In this document: in pieces, positions 1 to 10,914 of the stretch
Numbering within the stretch: position 1 is the first letter of the stretch
How the letters are laid out: each line of letters begins with the position of its first letter
NCBI RefSeq assembly: GCF_014196515.1
Contig: NZ_JACIDV010000007.1
Location: 124,001-188,000 of the forward strand
From: Rhizobium skierniewicense
GTDB lineage: Bacteria > Pseudomonadota > Alphaproteobacteria > Rhizobiales > Rhizobiaceae
DNA: 64,000 nt
Reading direction: 5' to 3'
Position numbers and translations under genes: made by a program
Notes under the pieces: generated by a model
Seen by the model: only the letters and a program-made list of their open reading frames with translations
Database searches by the model: none
What the model was told of the DNA's origin: nothing

Positions 1-2
1 GG

Positions 3-1478
3 AACAATGGCTCTGCAAAGCTCGATCCATCTTTCGATGCCGGCATCGAGCGTGCGGCCAAACGCATCGCCGAGATCGCGGCGGGGAATGCCCCTGTCTA
101 CGGCATCAACACCGGTTTCGGCAAACTGGCCTCGATCAAGATCGATGCCGCCGACGTGACGACCCTTCAACGCAATCTCATCCTCTCGCACTGCTGCGGC
201 GTGGGTGCAGCGTTGCCGGAAAATATTGTCCGCCTCATCATGGCGCTGAAGCTCATTTCGCTTGGTCGCGGTGCGTCCGGTGTGCGGCTGGAGCTGGTGC
301 GACTGATCGAAGGCATGCTGGAAAAGGGTGTCATCCCGTCAATCCCGGAAAAGGGTTCGGTCGGTGCATCCGGTGATCTGGCGCCGCTGGCCCACATGGC
401 CGCCGTCATGATGGGAGAAGGCGAGGCCTTTTATCAGGGCACTTTGCTGCCAGCCTCTGACGCGCTTTCCAGGGCTGGACTGACACCGGTTGTTCTGGCC
501 GCCAAGGAAGGTCTGGCGCTGATCAATGGCACCCAGACATCGACGGCGCTCGCGCTGGCCGGGCTGTTCCGCACCCACCGAGCAGCACAGGCGGCACTGA
601 TTACCGGCGCGTTGTCCACCGATGCGGCCATGGGTTCTTCCGCGCCGTTCCATCCCGATATTCATACGCTTCGTGGCCATAAAGGCCAGATCGATGCCGG
701 TGCAGCCCTTCGCAATCTGCTGGAAGGTTCCGAAATCCGCATCAGCCATATCGAAGGCGACGAGCGCGTGCAGGACCCCTATTGTATCCGATGCCAGCCG
801 CAGGTAGATGGCGCCTGCCTCGACCTTCTGCGTCACGTCGCACAGACATTGCAGATCGAAGCCAACGCCGTCACCGACAATCCCTTGGTGCTTTCAGACA
901 ATTCCGTGGTCTCAGGCGGCAACTTCCATGCCGAACCGGTGGCTTTTGCCGCCGACCAGACGGCGCTCGCCATCTGCGAAATCGGTGCCATCGCCCAGCG
1001 CCGGATTGCGCTTCTGGTCGATCCCGCCTTGTCCTACGGCCTGCCCGCGTTTCTCTCCAAAAAACCGGGGCTGAATTCCGGCCTGATGATCGCAGAGGTC
1101 ACCTCCGCTGCCTTGATGAGCGAAAACAAGCAGATGTCGCATCCGGCATCGGTCGATTCCACACCGACATCCGCCAACCAGGAAGACCATGTGTCGATGG
1201 CCTGCCATGGCGCGCGCCGCCTGCTGGTGATGACGGAAAACCTGTTTGCTATCATCGGTATCGAGGCACTGTCTGCGGTGCAAGGCGTGGAGCTGCGCGG
1301 CCCGCTGACGACAAGCCCGGAACTGCAAAAGGCGATGGCCGTGCTGCGCAACGTCATTCCTTCGCTGGATGATGACCGCTACATGGCCCCCGACCTGAAA
1401 GCAGCGTCGGAACTGATTGCGTCCGGTGCGCTGGTGTCTGTCATCTCGGATGGCATTCTGCCGATGCTGGAGGCATAA
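3..1478 (+). CDS. hutH: Histidine ammonia-lyase (5' end missing)
   Basis: First enzyme of histidine breakdown: it removes ammonia from L-histidine to give urocanate in the cytoplasm. The frame is open from the window edge, so the start codon and roughly the first 20 residues lie outside. The visible part holds the conserved [12 protein letters not shown] block and [14 protein letters not shown]. The Ala-Ser-Gly triplet at nucleotides 366-374 is the one that cyclises into the MIO electrophile in this family. The first internal candidate start (near 156) would lose the YGINTGFG block, so it is not the true start. The gene is followed after 2 bp by hutG, which implies one operon. The missing 5' end is an artefact of the window, not a broken gene. 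Confidence 0.96.
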   Translation, partial: NNGSAKLDPSFDAGIERAAKRIAEIAAGNAPVYGINTGFGKLASIKIDAADVTTLQRNLILSHCCGVGAALPENIVRLIMALKLISLGRGASGVRLELVRLIEGMLEKGVIPSIPEKGSVGASGDLAPLAHMAAVMMGEGEAFYQGTLLPASDALSRAGLTPVVLAAKEGLALINGTQTSTALALAGLFRTHRAAQAALITGALSTDAAMGSSAPFHPDIHTLRGHKGQIDAGAALRNLLEGSEIRISHIEGDERVQDPYCIRCQPQVDGACLDLLRHVAQTLQIEANAVTDNPLVLSDNSVVSGGNFHAEPVAFAADQTALAICEIGAIAQRRIALLVDPALSYGLPAFLSKKPGLNSGLMIAEVTSAALMSENKQMSHPASVDSTPTSANQEDHVSMACHGARRLLVMTENLFAIIGIEALSAVQGVELRGPLTTSPELQKAMAVLRNVIPSLDDDRYMAPDLKAASELIASGALVSVISDGILPMLEA

Positions 1479-1480
1479 GA

Positions 1481-2296
1481 ATGCCTGTTTTCGAAACGCA
1501 CCACGGCTCCTCCCCCATCATTCTCGGTCTGCCGCACACCGGCACCGATGTGCCCCAGGACATATGGGAACGCCTGAACGACAACGGTAAAATCCTTGCC
1601 GACACGGACTGGTACATTCACGATCTCTATGCGGGACTGCTGGATGATGCGACCACTGTGCGCGCCACGTTCCACCGCTATGTGATCGACGCAAACCGCG
1701 ATCCAGAAGGTTTGAGCCTCTACCCCGGCCAGAATACGACCGGTCTGGTTCCGACGACGGATTTTGATGGTAATCCGATCTGGAAGCCAGGCGAAGAGCC
1801 GACGCAAGCGGATATCGCCCACCGGCTGGCAACGTTTCACGCGCCATACCACGCAGCTCTTGCAGCGGAAATCGCGCGGGTGAAAGCCATTCACGGCATC
1901 GCCATCCTCTACGACTGTCACTCCATCCGCTCGCATATTCCGTTTCTGTTCAAGGGCGCCTTGCCGGATTTCAATATCGGCACGGATCTCGGTCGCACCT
2001 GCAACCCCGCTATCGAAGCCATCGCCGTCGATGTGACAGCGAATGCGCGAGGATACACGTCCGTTCTCAACGGGCGTTTCAAGGGCGGCTGGACCACGCG
2101 GCAGTACGGCAAGCCGGATAGCGGCGTTCACGCCATCCAGATGGAGCTGGCGCAATCCACCCATCTTGTCACAGAAGCGCCGCCCTTCGCCTATGATGCC
2201 GAAAAGGCCGGAGCTCTTCGCATTCATCTCAAAGATATTCTGACGCGCATGGAAGACTTCGCGCTGCGCATCAACGAACAGGGGAGACCATCATGA
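1481..2296 (+). CDS. hutG: N-formylglutamate deformylase (N-formylglutamate amidohydrolase family)
   Basis: A 271-residue cytoplasmic hydrolase that converts N-formyl-L-glutamate to glutamate and formate, the last step of the five-step histidine pathway. Visible marks are the N-terminal LPHTGTDVP segment, [10 protein letters not shown], the [11 protein letters not shown] metal-ligand region and the late [13 protein letters not shown] stretch, all typical of the FGase family. Using this enzyme implies that the formimino group is removed by HutF (formimidoylglutamate deiminase). hutF and hutI are not seen here and probably lie upstream of the window. The gene starts 2 bp after hutH and its end overlaps the start of hutU by 4 bp, so translation is likely coupled. 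Confidence 0.93.
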   Translation: MPVFETHHGSSPIILGLPHTGTDVPQDIWERLNDNGKILADTDWYIHDLYAGLLDDATTVRATFHRYVIDANRDPEGLSLYPGQNTTGLVPTTDFDGNPIWKPGEEPTQADIAHRLATFHAPYHAALAAEIARVKAIHGIAILYDCHSIRSHIPFLFKGALPDFNIGTDLGRTCNPAIEAIAVDVTANARGYTSVLNGRFKGGWTTRQYGKPDSGVHAIQMELAQSTHLVTEAPPFAYDAEKAGALRIHLKDILTRMEDFALRINEQGRPS

Positions 2297-3966
2297 CCAA
2301 CCCACGCCACAATGAACGGGAAGTCCGCAGCCCGAGAGGCTCTGAGCTCAACGCCAAAAGCTGGATGACCGAAGCGCCGCTGCGCATGCTGATGAACAAT
2401 CTCGACCCTGACGTTGCCGAACGCCCGCATGAACTCGTTGTCTATGGCGGCATTGGCCGCGCCGCCCGCACCTGGGAGGATTTCGACCGCATCGTTGCCA
2501 CGCTGAAGGACCTCAACGAGGACGAGACGCTGCTCGTCCAGTCCGGCAAGCCTGTCGGCGTGTTCCGCACCCACAAGGATGCGCCGCGCGTGCTGATCGC
2601 CAACTCCAACCTCGTGCCGCATTGGGCCACATGGGAGCATTTCAACGAGCTGGATAAAAAGGGGCTGGCCATGTACGGCCAGATGACGGCCGGGTCGTGG
2701 ATCTACATTGGTACGCAAGGCATCGTTCAGGGCACCTATGAGACGTTCGTGGAGGCTGGTCGCCAGCATTATGACGGCAATCTCAAGGGCAAATGGATCC
2801 TGACCGGCGGCCTGGGTGGCATGGGTGGCGCTCAGCCGCTGGCCGCCGTCATGGCCGGTGCCTGCTGCCTTGCCGTGGAATGCGACGAGACCCGCGTCGA
2901 TTTTCGCCTGCGCACCCGTTACGTCGATGCCAAGGCCCACACGCTGGACGAGGCCTTGGAGCTGATCGACCAGTGGACGAAAGCGGGCGAAGCCAAGTCC
3001 GTCGGCCTTATCGGCAATGCGGCCGACGTCTTCCCTGAACTGGTCAAACGCGGTGTCCGGCCCGATATCGTCACCGACCAGACCTCGGCCCATGACCCGA
3101 TCCACGGCTATCTGCCCATCGGCTGGACGGTTGCCGAATGGCGCGCCAAACAGGAAAGCGATCCGAAGGCCGTGGAAGCAGCCGCCCGCGCTTCGATGAA
3201 ACTCCATGTTCAGGCCATGGTCGATTTCTGGAACGCCGGCGTTCCAACGCTGGATTACGGCAACAACATCCGCCAGGTTGCCAAGGAGGAGGGGCTGGAA
3301 AACGCCTTCGCCTTCCCCGGCTTCGTGCCCGCCTACATCCGCCCGCTGTTTTGCCGTGGCATCGGCCCGTTTCGTTGGGCAGCACTTTCGGGTGATCCGG
3401 AGGATATCTACAAGACAGACGCCAAGGTGAAGGAATTGACGCCCGGCAACACCCATCTGCACAACTGGCTGGACATGGCACGCGATCGCATCGCCTTTCA
3501 GGGCCTGCCTGCGCGAATCTGCTGGGTGGGTCTGGGGGATCGTCACCGGCTGGCGCTGGCCTTCAACGAAATGGTCAAGACCGGCGAGCTGAAAGCCCCC
3601 GTCGTCATCGGTCGCGATCACCTCGATTCGGGCTCGGTTGCCTCGCCCAACCGCGAGACGGAAGCGATGAAGGACGGATCGGACGCCGTCTCCGACTGGC
3701 CGCTTCTCAATGCGCTACTGAACACGGCGTCGGGCGCGACATGGGTTTCGCTGCACCATGGCGGCGGTGTGGGGATGGGCTTTTCCCAGCACTCCGGCGT
3801 GGTCATCTGCGCCGATGGGTCTGACGATGCGGCACGGCGTCTGGACCGCGTGCTGTGGAACGACCCGGCAACCGGCGTCATGCGCCACGCGGATGCAGGC
3901 TACGATATCGCGCTGGACTGCGCCCGGGAAAAGGGCCTGCGCCTGCCCGGCATTCTCGGCAACTGA
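2293..3966 (+). CDS. hutU: Urocanate hydratase (urocanase)
   Basis: A 557-residue cytoplasmic enzyme that hydrates urocanate to imidazolonepropionate using tightly bound NAD as an electrophile. Length is normal for the family. Recognisable blocks are the N-terminal [20 protein letters not shown], the nucleotide-binding [13 protein letters not shown] near residue 175, and the C-terminal [18 protein letters not shown] and [17 protein letters not shown] segments. The start ATG overlaps the hutG stop in an ATGA junction. hutD follows after 5 bp, so hutH-G-U-D reads as one transcript. Confidence 0.97.
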   Translation: MTNPRHNEREVRSPRGSELNAKSWMTEAPLRMLMNNLDPDVAERPHELVVYGGIGRAARTWEDFDRIVATLKDLNEDETLLVQSGKPVGVFRTHKDAPRVLIANSNLVPHWATWEHFNELDKKGLAMYGQMTAGSWIYIGTQGIVQGTYETFVEAGRQHYDGNLKGKWILTGGLGGMGGAQPLAAVMAGACCLAVECDETRVDFRLRTRYVDAKAHTLDEALELIDQWTKAGEAKSVGLIGNAADVFPELVKRGVRPDIVTDQTSAHDPIHGYLPIGWTVAEWRAKQESDPKAVEAAARASMKLHVQAMVDFWNAGVPTLDYGNNIRQVAKEEGLENAFAFPGFVPAYIRPLFCRGIGPFRWAALSGDPEDIYKTDAKVKELTPGNTHLHNWLDMARDRIAFQGLPARICWVGLGDRHRLALAFNEMVKTGELKAPVVIGRDHLDSGSVASPNRETEAMKDGSDAVSDWPLLNALLNTASGATWVSLHHGGGVGMGFSQHSGVVICADGSDDAARRLDRVLWNDPATGVMRHADAGYDIALDCAREKGLRLPGILGN

Positions 3967-3971
3967 TCGGG

Positions 3972-4538
3972 ATGGAGCTGCTTCGTTCCAGCAATTACAA
4001 ACATATGCCGTGGAAGAATGGCGGCGGGGAGACGGTGGAAATCGCCGTCTTTCCACCAGACGCCTCAGTCGAGACTTTTGACTGGCGTATCAGCATGGCA
4101 GCGGTTGCAGGCGACGGACCATTCTCCATCTTTCCCGGCATAGATCGTACGCTGTCCATTCTGAATGGAAATGGCATGTCGCTGAGGATGGATGGTCAAA
4201 AGCCCGTCCTTATGACGCTTTCAAGCCCACCGCTTGCTTTCCCAGCAGATGTTCCAGTCGAGGCAACGCTTGTCGATGGGCCAATTAGCGATCTGAATGT
4301 GATGACGCGGCGTGGTCGTTATCGTCACAGCGTCGAGCGTCTCAGCGGCCGCTTTTCGGTCAGCAAACAGGCCGAAAACGAAACGGTATTTATCTTGGCA
4401 ACGGGTGAGATCTACGCGGTATCAGACCATCAGTCATTGGCCCTGACGGCGCTTGACGCCGTTTCGGTCAATGGCACGGTCGCTGTCCAGGCAGATCGCA
4501 TCGTCTGCTATATCATCAGGCTCACGCGGCAGGACTGA
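3972..4538 (+). CDS. hutD: HutD family protein
   Basis: A 188-residue HutD-family (cupin-like) protein. HutD proteins are found in hut operons. In Pseudomonas they are thought to limit hut expression, possibly by binding an intermediate such as urocanate; this is family knowledge, not shown here. The call rests on the N-terminal MPWKNGGGETVEIAVFP block and the WRISMAAV and GPFSIFPGIDRTL segments. I chose the ATG at 3972, just after the hutU stop, because the frame upstream runs deep into hutU and gives unrelated sequence. The 3' end overlaps the converging LysR gene by 17 bp, an unusually tight convergent junction. Confidence 0.9.
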   Translation: MELLRSSNYKHMPWKNGGGETVEIAVFPPDASVETFDWRISMAAVAGDGPFSIFPGIDRTLSILNGNGMSLRMDGQKPVLMTLSSPPLAFPADVPVEATLVDGPISDLNVMTRRGRYRHSVERLSGRFSVSKQAENETVFILATGEIYAVSDHQSLALTALDAVSVNGTVAVQADRIVCYIIRLTRQD

Positions 4539-5412
4539 AGATCGACCGTTCACTCGTCACAATATCCTGAAGGAATTGCACCACGGTTCTGACCCGCGCC
4601 AGTTGGCGCGCATTTTCATGGAACGCCGTCCAATAGGAACGGCGGATCGTGACATCAGGCAGAATGCGCGTCAGTTCCCGATCATTGCGGGCGATGTAAT
4701 CATGCAAGATGCCAATGCCCGCACCAGAGCGCACCGCCTCCGTCTGGCCGGTGGCACTCGATATTTCGAAGCTCGCATTCCAGTCGCGCATGATTTCGCC
4801 GGTGTAATTCAGCGATGGCGAAAAGATGAGGTCTTCGACATAACCAATCCTGCGGTGACGCTTCAGCGCCTCAACGGTTTCAGGCGCCCCATTCTGTTTA
4901 AGATAGGATTTCGACGCATACAGCCCCAGTGAGTAGTCGGTGAGCTTTGACAGCACCAGCCTGCCTTGCTCCGGTCTTTCGATAGTGATCGCAATGTCGG
5001 CCTCGCGCTGCGACAGCGAGAAGGAACGGGGCACGGGCACGAGCTCGATTTTCAGGTCAGGATGTCGTGCCGTCAGCATACCGAGGCGCGGCGCCAGAAA
5101 AGAGACACCGAAACCATCTGGCGCGCCGATGCGGACCGTTCCGCTGATCGCGGCATCTCCGCGCCCCAGATCGGCCTGAAGTCCAAGCATTTCCGTTTCC
5201 ATCCTCTCCGCAGACAGAAGAAAACGGACGCCATCTTCTGTCAGTTCGCAGCCGGTGGTGCTGCGCAGAAACAATTGGGAGCCAAGCGTTGTCTCCAGCG
5301 CCGAGACACGTCGGCTCAGCGTTGCATGGTTGACGCCGAGCTTTCTGGCTGCAGACAGAAACTGTCCGCTTCTGGCAACGCTGAGGAATATACGCACATC
5401 GTCCCAATTCAT
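4522..5412 (-). CDS. LysR-family transcriptional regulator, divergent from mmsA
   Basis: A 296-residue LysR-type regulator. The N-terminal winged helix-turn-helix covers roughly residues 1-60 (WDDVRIFLSVARSGQFLSAA, then NHATLSRRVSALE). The rest is the usual effector-binding domain. I chose the ATG at 5412 because the normal LysR N-terminus begins there; a longer frame to 5523 adds about 37 unrelated residues that run across the promoter region and into mmsA. The gene is transcribed away from mmsA with 109 bp between them, the typical arrangement for a LysR protein controlling its divergent neighbour, so it is more likely to control mmsA than hut. The inducer is unknown. It converges on hutD. 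Confidence 0.9.
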   Translation of the reverse strand: MNWDDVRIFLSVARSGQFLSAARKLGVNHATLSRRVSALETTLGSQLFLRSTTGCELTEDGVRFLLSAERMETEMLGLQADLGRGDAAISGTVRIGAPDGFGVSFLAPRLGMLTARHPDLKIELVPVPRSFSLSQREADIAITIERPEQGRLVLSKLTDYSLGLYASKSYLKQNGAPETVEALKRHRRIGYVEDLIFSPSLNYTGEIMRDWNASFEISSATGQTEAVRSGAGIGILHDYIARNDRELTRILPDVTIRRSYWTAFHENARQLARVRTVVQFLQDIVTSERSIFSPAA

Positions 5413-5521
5413 GCCAACCTCATTATGGTGATTTTTGCACAACGGATGATTATTCTTAGTCATTGATTTGTACAATTCAAAGCGCAAAGGTGGGATCATC
5501 AAAAATTCAGGAGGAACACCC

Positions 5522-7018
5522 ATGAAAGAAATCGGTCATTTCATCGACGGCAAGCGTGTGGCTGGCACCAGCGGTCGCACATCCAATGTCTACAATCCGG
5601 CAACGGGTGAAGTGCAGGCCACGCTTTCGCTGGCCAGCGATGCGGAAATTCTGGCCGCCGTCGAAAGCGCCAAGGCAGCCCAGCCGAAATGGGCCGCGAC
5701 CAACCCGCAGCGCCGCGCGCGCGTCTTCTTCAAATTCGTTGATCTTCTGAACCAGCACATGGATGAACTGGCAGTGCTGCTGTCCAGCGAGCACGGCAAG
5801 ACGGTGGAAGATTCCAAGGGCGATATCATTCGTGGCCTGGAAGTCTGCGAATTCGTCTGCGGCATCCCGCATCTTTCCAAGGGTGAGTTTACCGAAGGTG
5901 CCGGTCCTGCCATCGACATGTATTCCATTCGCCAGCCTGTCGGCATCGGCGCTGGCATCACGCCGTTCAACTTCCCCGGCATGATCCCGATGTGGATGTT
6001 TGCACCGGCCATCGCCTGCGGCAACGCCTTCATCCTGAAGCCTTCCGAGCGTGACCCATCGCTGCCGATCCGCCTGGCCGAACTGATGATCGAGGCCGGT
6101 CTGCCCGCCGGTATTCTTAACGTGATCAATGGCGACAAGAGCGCGGTCGATGGCATCCTGACCAACCCCGATATCGGCGCCATTTCCTTCGTCGGCTCCA
6201 CCCCGATCGCACGTTACGTCTACGGCACGGCTGCCATGAACGGCAAGCGCGCGCAGTGCTTCGGCGGCGCCAAGAACCACATGATCATCATGCCGGATGC
6301 CGATCTCGATCAGGCCGTCAGTGCCTTGATGGGTGCCGGCTACGGTTCGGCTGGCGAACGCTGCATGGCGGTGTCTGTGGCTGTTCCGGTCGGTGAAGAG
6401 ACAGCAAACCGCCTCATTGAAAAGCTCATTCCCCAGATCGAAGCCCTGAAGATCGGTCCCTACACCGATGACAAGGCCGATATGGGTCCGCTGATTACCA
6501 AGGAAGCGCAGGCCCGCGTCAGCGGCCTGATCGACAGTGGCGTCGAGCAAGGTGCAAAGCTCGTCGTCGATGGCCGCAATTTCAAGCTTCAGGGCTATGA
6601 AGAGGGTTATTTTGTCGGCGGATGCCTGTTCGACAACGTGACCACCGACATGGACATCTACAAGCAGGAAATCTTCGGACCGGTTCTCTCGGTCGTTCGT
6701 GCCAAGAACTATGAAGAGGCACTCGACCTGCCGATGAAGCATGAATACGGCAATGGCGCTGCAATCTTCACCCGTGATGGTGACGCAGCCCGTGATTTTG
6801 CCAGCCGCATCAACATCGGCATGATCGGCATCAACGTTCCGATCCCTGTTCCCTTGGCCTATCACTCCTTCGGCGGCTGGAAGGCTTCGAGCTTCGGCGA
6901 TCTCAACCAGCACGGCACGGATTCGATCAAGTTCTGGACAAAGACCAAGACGGTCACGGCCCGCTGGCCATCCGGCATCAAGACCGGTGCAGAATTCGTC
7001 ATGCCGACGATGAAGTAG
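5522..7018 (+). CDS. mmsA: CoA-acylating methylmalonate-semialdehyde dehydrogenase
   Basis: A 498-residue aldehyde dehydrogenase that converts methylmalonate (or malonate) semialdehyde to propionyl-CoA (or acetyl-CoA), used in valine, thymine and inositol breakdown. The N-terminal GHFIDGKRVAGTSGRTSNVYNPATGEV, the central GITPFNFPGMIPMWMFAP segment and the catalytic GSAGERCMAVSVAVPVG cysteine block match the CoA-dependent MMSDH branch of the family. I chose the ATG at 5522: it has a strong AGGAGG site at 5509-5514, and the longer frame from 5468 crosses the promoter region. A rho-independent terminator follows at 7040-7070, so it is probably a single-gene transcript. Confidence 0.94.
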   Translation: MKEIGHFIDGKRVAGTSGRTSNVYNPATGEVQATLSLASDAEILAAVESAKAAQPKWAATNPQRRARVFFKFVDLLNQHMDELAVLLSSEHGKTVEDSKGDIIRGLEVCEFVCGIPHLSKGEFTEGAGPAIDMYSIRQPVGIGAGITPFNFPGMIPMWMFAPAIACGNAFILKPSERDPSLPIRLAELMIEAGLPAGILNVINGDKSAVDGILTNPDIGAISFVGSTPIARYVYGTAAMNGKRAQCFGGAKNHMIIMPDADLDQAVSALMGAGYGSAGERCMAVSVAVPVGEETANRLIEKLIPQIEALKIGPYTDDKADMGPLITKEAQARVSGLIDSGVEQGAKLVVDGRNFKLQGYEEGYFVGGCLFDNVTTDMDIYKQEIFGPVLSVVRAKNYEEALDLPMKHEYGNGAAIFTRDGDAARDFASRINIGMIGINVPIPVPLAYHSFGGWKASSFGDLNQHGTDSIKFWTKTKTVTARWPSGIKTGAEFVMPTMK

Positions 7019-7039
7019 GAGATATCTATCTCGATGATC

Positions 7040-7070
7040 ATGCGCCCTCATCGCTGAGGGCGCATTTTTT
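7040..7070 (+). terminator. Rho-independent terminator of mmsA
   Basis: A perfect hairpin with arms ATGCGCCCTCA (7040-7050) and TGAGGGCGCAT (7055-7065) and a TCGC loop. The T run at 7065-7070 begins with the last base of the second arm. It lies 21 bp after the mmsA stop and 6 bp before the end of the converging upp gene. The T run is on the plus strand only, so it serves mmsA best. Confidence 0.9.
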
Positions 7071-7075
7071 GTGCG

Positions 7076-7705
7076 TTACTTCGTGCCGTACATGCGGTCG
7101 CCCGCATCGCCGAGACCGGGCATGATGTAACCCTGTTCGTTCAGGTGGCTGTCGATCGAGGCCGTGAAGATCGGAACATCCGGGTGCGCTTCGCGGAAAT
7201 TCTTGATGCCTTCGGGGGCGGCCAGCAGGCACAGGAAGCGCATGTTCTTCGCGCCACGTTCCTTCAGCTTGTCGACGGCGGCGATGGACGAGTTGCCGGT
7301 TGCGAGCATTGGATCGACAACGATGATGAGGCGTGCATCGAGATTATCCGGTGCCTTGAAGAAGTATTCCACCGCTTCCAGCGTGTCATGATCACGGTAG
7401 ACACCGATGTGGGAGACGCGGGCAGAGGGTACGAGTTCCAGCATGCCTTCCAGCAGTCCGTTTCCGGCACGCAGGATCGAGGCGAACACCAGTTTCTTCC
7501 CTTCCAGAACCGGAGCGTCGATGGTCTGCATCGGCGTCTCAATGGTTTCCATCGTCATTTCCAGATCGCGCGTGACCTCATAGCAGAGCAGCGTCGAGAT
7601 TTCCCGCAGAAGGCGGCGGAAACCGGCAGTCGAGGTTTCCTTCTTGCGCATGATGGTGAGTTTGTGCTGCACGAGGGGATGAGCGATAACGGTGACGCCG
7701 TCCAT
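7076..7705 (-). CDS. upp: Uracil phosphoribosyltransferase
   Basis: A 209-residue pyrimidine-salvage enzyme that joins uracil and PRPP to give UMP. The PRPP-binding signature is in [15 protein letters not shown], and the uracil-binding C-terminus contains [14 protein letters not shown] and the final [13 protein letters not shown]. Length and both ends match the family. It lies downstream of deoB and add on the same strand with a 101 bp gap, so these nucleoside genes may be co-expressed. Confidence 0.96.
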   Translation of the reverse strand: MDGVTVIAHPLVQHKLTIMRKKETSTAGFRRLLREISTLLCYEVTRDLEMTMETIETPMQTIDAPVLEGKKLVFASILRAGNGLLEGMLELVPSARVSHIGVYRDHDTLEAVEYFFKAPDNLDARLIIVVDPMLATGNSSIAAVDKLKERGAKNMRFLCLLAAPEGIKNFREAHPDVPIFTASIDSHLNEQGYIMPGLGDAGDRMYGTK

Positions 7706-7806
7706 GAAGCTGGCCTTTTCTTTGATCTCTGATGTCTCTGTATTTCACCGAATGAGCCGCTTTCGCAAGACCGGATAAGCATTTTGCACCTCGGTTCCTG
7801 CTCGTT

Positions 7807-8796
7807 TTATGTCGCGTCAGATTGCGCATCCAATCTGGCAATCAGCGTCGCGCGCGTTTCCTCGTCAACGAATGCAGCCTCGATGGAGGTTCGCGTCATG
7901 GCGTTGATCTCAGCATCGCTGAAACCGAAGGCATGGCGCGCGATCTCGTATTCCTGCGCAAGCGAGGTGTGAAAGAAGGGCGGATCGTCGGAACTGATGC
8001 AGACCCGCACGCCTGCGTCGCGAAGGCGTCTCAATGGATGGCTTTCGAAATCCGGGTAGACATTGAGAGCAATATTGGAGCCGGGGCAGACTTCAAGAAC
8101 GGTGCCAAGCTCCACCAACCGTGCGACCAATGCCTCATCCTCGATGGCGCGCACGCCGTGGCCGATGCGTTGGGGTCTGACGAGATCGAGCGCATCCGTC
8201 ACGCTGAAGGCGCCGCAGACTTCGCCGGCATGGATGGTCAGCCCAAGACCGGCATCGCGGGCAATATCAAAGGCGCGGGCGTAATCCGCCACCCGACCCA
8301 TGCGCTCTTCACCCGCCATGTTGAAGCCCGTGATCAGCGGGTGTCTGACGCGCGCGGCATATTCCGCAGCAGCGATGACGCTTTCGGGGCCAAAGTGGCG
8401 CTCGCCGGTGACGATAATACGCGCTTCGATGCCGGTCTTTTCCTTGGCCGCCGCAATACCTGCCGCAATGCCGGAAAGATAGGCATCCGCACCCAAGCCG
8501 ATCCGATCTCCGTGATCGGGCGAAATGATCAATTCGCTATAGATGGTATTTTCACCGGCCAGCTCCGTCAGATACGCCTCTGTCAGAAGAGCGTAATCCT
8601 CTTCCGTCCTGAAGACCTGAGCGACAGCATCGTAACAGCGGATGAACTCGGCAAAATCCGTCCAGACGTAAGCGCCGTCGCGCAAGAACGGACTGCTGTC
8701 GATGCCGTATTTCTGCGCCTGCTGTGCCACCAGTGCAGGCGGGGCCGCACCTTCCAGATGGCAATGGATTTCTGCTTTGAACAAATGCGACGTCAC
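7807..8796 (-). CDS. add: Adenosine deaminase
   Basis: A 329-residue zinc hydrolase that converts adenosine or deoxyadenosine to inosine or deoxyinosine. The metal-binding HCHLEG motif is at the N-terminus ([13 protein letters not shown]). TIHAGEV carries the further zinc histidine and catalytic region, and [10 protein letters not shown] holds the conserved aspartates. The start overlaps the deoB stop by 4 bp (ATGA), so the two are translationally coupled. The adenine-deaminase-like subfamily is a possible alternative that sequence reading alone cannot fully exclude. Confidence 0.9.
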   Translation of the reverse strand: MTSHLFKAEIHCHLEGAAPPALVAQQAQKYGIDSSPFLRDGAYVWTDFAEFIRCYDAVAQVFRTEEDYALLTEAYLTELAGENTIYSELIISPDHGDRIGLGADAYLSGIAAGIAAAKEKTGIEARIIVTGERHFGPESVIAAAEYAARVRHPLITGFNMAGEERMGRVADYARAFDIARDAGLGLTIHAGEVCGAFSVTDALDLVRPQRIGHGVRAIEDEALVARLVELGTVLEVCPGSNIALNVYPDFESHPLRRLRDAGVRVCISSDDPPFFHTSLAQEYEIARHAFGFSDAEINAMTRTSIEAAFVDEETRATLIARLDAQSDAT

Positions 8797-10013
8797 ATGA
8801 AACTCCTGCCGTGGCGGCCTGCCGGTATGTCGAGATGGGACGCGATACTTTCGCCGATATCGGCAAAAGATGACCGTATCCCGATGTTCCTTTCGCGAAT
8901 GCCAGGCCCAAAGGCCATGATCGGCACGCGTTCACGAGTATGGTCGGTGCCGCGCCATGTCGGGTCACAACCGTGATCGGCGGTCAGGATGGCGAGATCG
9001 CCCGGCTGCATCTTGCGATGAATTTCCGGCAGGCGGACGTCGAAGGCTTCGAGTGCCGCAGCATATCCCGCCACATCCCGGCGGTGGCCGTAATTCATGT
9101 CGAAATCCACGAAATTGGTGAAGACGAGATCGCCATTCTCCGCCTCTTCGATGGCTGCCAGCGTGGCATCCATCAGCGCATCGTTTCCGCTAGCCTTGAT
9201 GACACGCGTGACGCCCTGATGCGCATAGATATCACCGACCTTGCCGATGGCGAGCACCTTGCGGTCCATCTCCACGAGGCGGTCGAGCAATGTCGGCTCG
9301 GGCGGCAGAACGGAAAAATCCCGCCGATTGCCGGTTCTGTGAAACGTGGCGACGGTTTCACCGGTGAACGGCCGGGCAATAACACGGCCGATATTGAGGG
9401 GATCGACGAGGGTGCGCACCGTTTGGCAAAACGCGATCAACCGTTCCAGCCCGAAATGTGCCTCATGCGCCGCGATCTGGAAAACGGAGTCCGACGATGT
9501 GTAACAGATGGGCTTCCCCGTTCGAATATGCTCTGCGCCGAAACGTGCAATGATGTCGGTGCCCGACGCATGGCAATTGCCGAGGATGCCTGGCACGTCG
9601 CCCTGCTCGCAGATCGCTTCGACCAACTCCGGTGCGAAAGCGTCTCCCTCCGTCGGGAAGTAACCCCAATCGAAACGAACCGGCGTTCCCGCGATTTCCC
9701 AATGGCCCGATGGTGTGTCCTTGCCCTTGGACAGTTCGCTGGCGCAGCCGTGCAGCCCGTAGATGCGCTCCGGCGCGTCCATTCCGGCTGGCATCTCGCC
9801 ACTAGCCAGCGTCGCAATGTCCAGGAGGCCCAGTGCCGACATATTCGGCAGCATCAGCGGACCCGACCGCAACCCGGCACGATCGGCCGCACCGGCGGCA
9901 CAGAACTCGGCGATGTGGCCCAGCGTATTGGAGCCCAGATCACCATATTGCTCGGCATCCGGCGCGCCGCCCACGCCAAAGGAATCAAGAACGAGAAGGA
10001 AAGCTCGTGCCAT
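8793..10013 (-). CDS. deoB: Phosphopentomutase
   Basis: A 406-residue, manganese-dependent alkaline-phosphatase-superfamily enzyme that interconverts ribose 1-phosphate and ribose 5-phosphate (and the deoxy forms) in nucleoside breakdown. The N-terminal [19 protein letters not shown] block carries the first metal ligand. The late segments [15 protein letters not shown] and [19 protein letters not shown] carry the other ligands. It is the first gene of a deoB-add unit. Other deo genes (deoA, deoC) are not in the window. Confidence 0.96.
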   Translation of the reverse strand: MARAFLLVLDSFGVGGAPDAEQYGDLGSNTLGHIAEFCAAGAADRAGLRSGPLMLPNMSALGLLDIATLASGEMPAGMDAPERIYGLHGCASELSKGKDTPSGHWEIAGTPVRFDWGYFPTEGDAFAPELVEAICEQGDVPGILGNCHASGTDIIARFGAEHIRTGKPICYTSSDSVFQIAAHEAHFGLERLIAFCQTVRTLVDPLNIGRVIARPFTGETVATFHRTGNRRDFSVLPPEPTLLDRLVEMDRKVLAIGKVGDIYAHQGVTRVIKASGNDALMDATLAAIEEAENGDLVFTNFVDFDMNYGHRRDVAGYAAALEAFDVRLPEIHRKMQPGDLAILTADHGCDPTWRGTDHTRERVPIMAFGPGIRERNIGIRSSFADIGESIASHLDIPAGRHGRSFM

Positions 10014-10078
10014 GCATCACCCAGAAAAAGCGCGACCGGAGCGGCCGCGATAACGAACGAGTGATATAATCATCGTGA

Positions 10079-10102
10079 GAAGAAAGGTGAAACCCTTTCT
10101 TC
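10079..10102. repeat. Hairpin after the SURF1 gene, possible weak terminator
   Basis: A perfect 9-bp inverted repeat, GAAGAAAGG (10079-10087) and CCTTTCTTC (10094-10102), with a 6-nt loop. On the minus strand it begins inside the SURF1 stop codon and lies before deoB. The sequence after it on that strand is pyrimidine-rich but lacks a clean T run, so termination is only a possibility. Confidence 0.45.
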
Positions 10103-10892
10103 AAGCACCCTCGTCATCATCGGAAGACGGCGCATCGGTGGCGGTCTTTGATCCGTTCAGATTGCGGGTAACGTACCAGCCAGCCACCACCACCATGCCC
10201 GCCAGAATATACCATGTAATGGCATAGGACAGGTGATTGTTGGGGAAGGTCAGCATCGTCTTGCCACCGATTGGCAGACCACCCGGATTGGGCGTCGCAT
10301 CCGCATCGATGTAGAAGGGGGCGGTGTTTTCGATTTTCTTCACATCTGCAATTTGGGCGATGTTGCGTGAATACCAGCGATTGTTTTCCGGGTCGTTGGT
10401 TCGCAGGAAAAGCCCGCCCGTCTCCGTCGCCCGCATCAGGCCGGTGATCTCGACAGACCCTTCGACCTCACCTTGCGGTCGGGTGGATGGCTCGCGCTTA
10501 TCGGTTGGCACGAAGCCGCGATTGACCACAACAGCCGTCCCATCGGCGCGCTGCAACGGCGTCAGAACCCAATAGCCGGGGCCAAGATCAGTGACCGTGT
10601 AGACCTGCACCTCGTCTTGATGACGGTAGCTCCCTGTCACCTTCACGCGGCGATATTCATAGTGTGATGGGTCCGTCATGGCGGGCCACTCGTTTGGCGC
10701 GGGAAGTCCCACAGGTGCCGCATGCGCACGTTCTTCGACGCGCGCCACCAGATCGCGCTTCCACGCGAGACGGTGCACCTGCCACGTACCGAGGGCCAGC
10801 AGGCAGCCGGTCAGGATCGTGGTTATCAGCATGACGCCGATCGCTGCTGGGCGGATACGCCTGCGCGGAGTGGTTTCGCTTTGAATGGTCAT
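10101..10892 (-). CDS. SURF1 family oxidase assembly protein
   Basis: A 263-residue inner-membrane protein of the SURF1/Shy1 family, whose members help insert haem into haem-copper oxidases. A first membrane helix near residues 17-40 (GVMLITTILTGCLLALGTWQ) is followed by the family signature GTWQVHRLAWKRDL. A long periplasmic loop carries VVVNRGFVPTDKRE, and the second helix (SYAITWYILAGMVVVAGWYV) sits near the C-terminus. It follows cyoD on the same strand, which fits a role in assembling the adjacent quinol oxidase. A terminator-like hairpin lies between them, so its expression is probably partly separate. The acidic C-terminal tail is unremarkable. Confidence 0.92.
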   Translation of the reverse strand: MTIQSETTPRRRIRPAAIGVMLITTILTGCLLALGTWQVHRLAWKRDLVARVEERAHAAPVGLPAPNEWPAMTDPSHYEYRRVKVTGSYRHQDEVQVYTVTDLGPGYWVLTPLQRADGTAVVVNRGFVPTDKREPSTRPQGEVEGSVEITGLMRATETGGLFLRTNDPENNRWYSRNIAQIADVKKIENTAPFYIDADATPNPGGLPIGGKTMLTFPNNHLSYAITWYILAGMVVVAGWYVTRNLNGSKTATDAPSSDDDEGA

Positions 10893-10914
10893 TGAGAGCT
10901 TTCCCGCCCAACAG

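Noticed and set aside
5507..7051. Open frame of about 510 codons opposite mmsA
   Set aside because: Antisense shadow of mmsA; it runs through the mmsA terminator and ribosome site and shows no family sequence.
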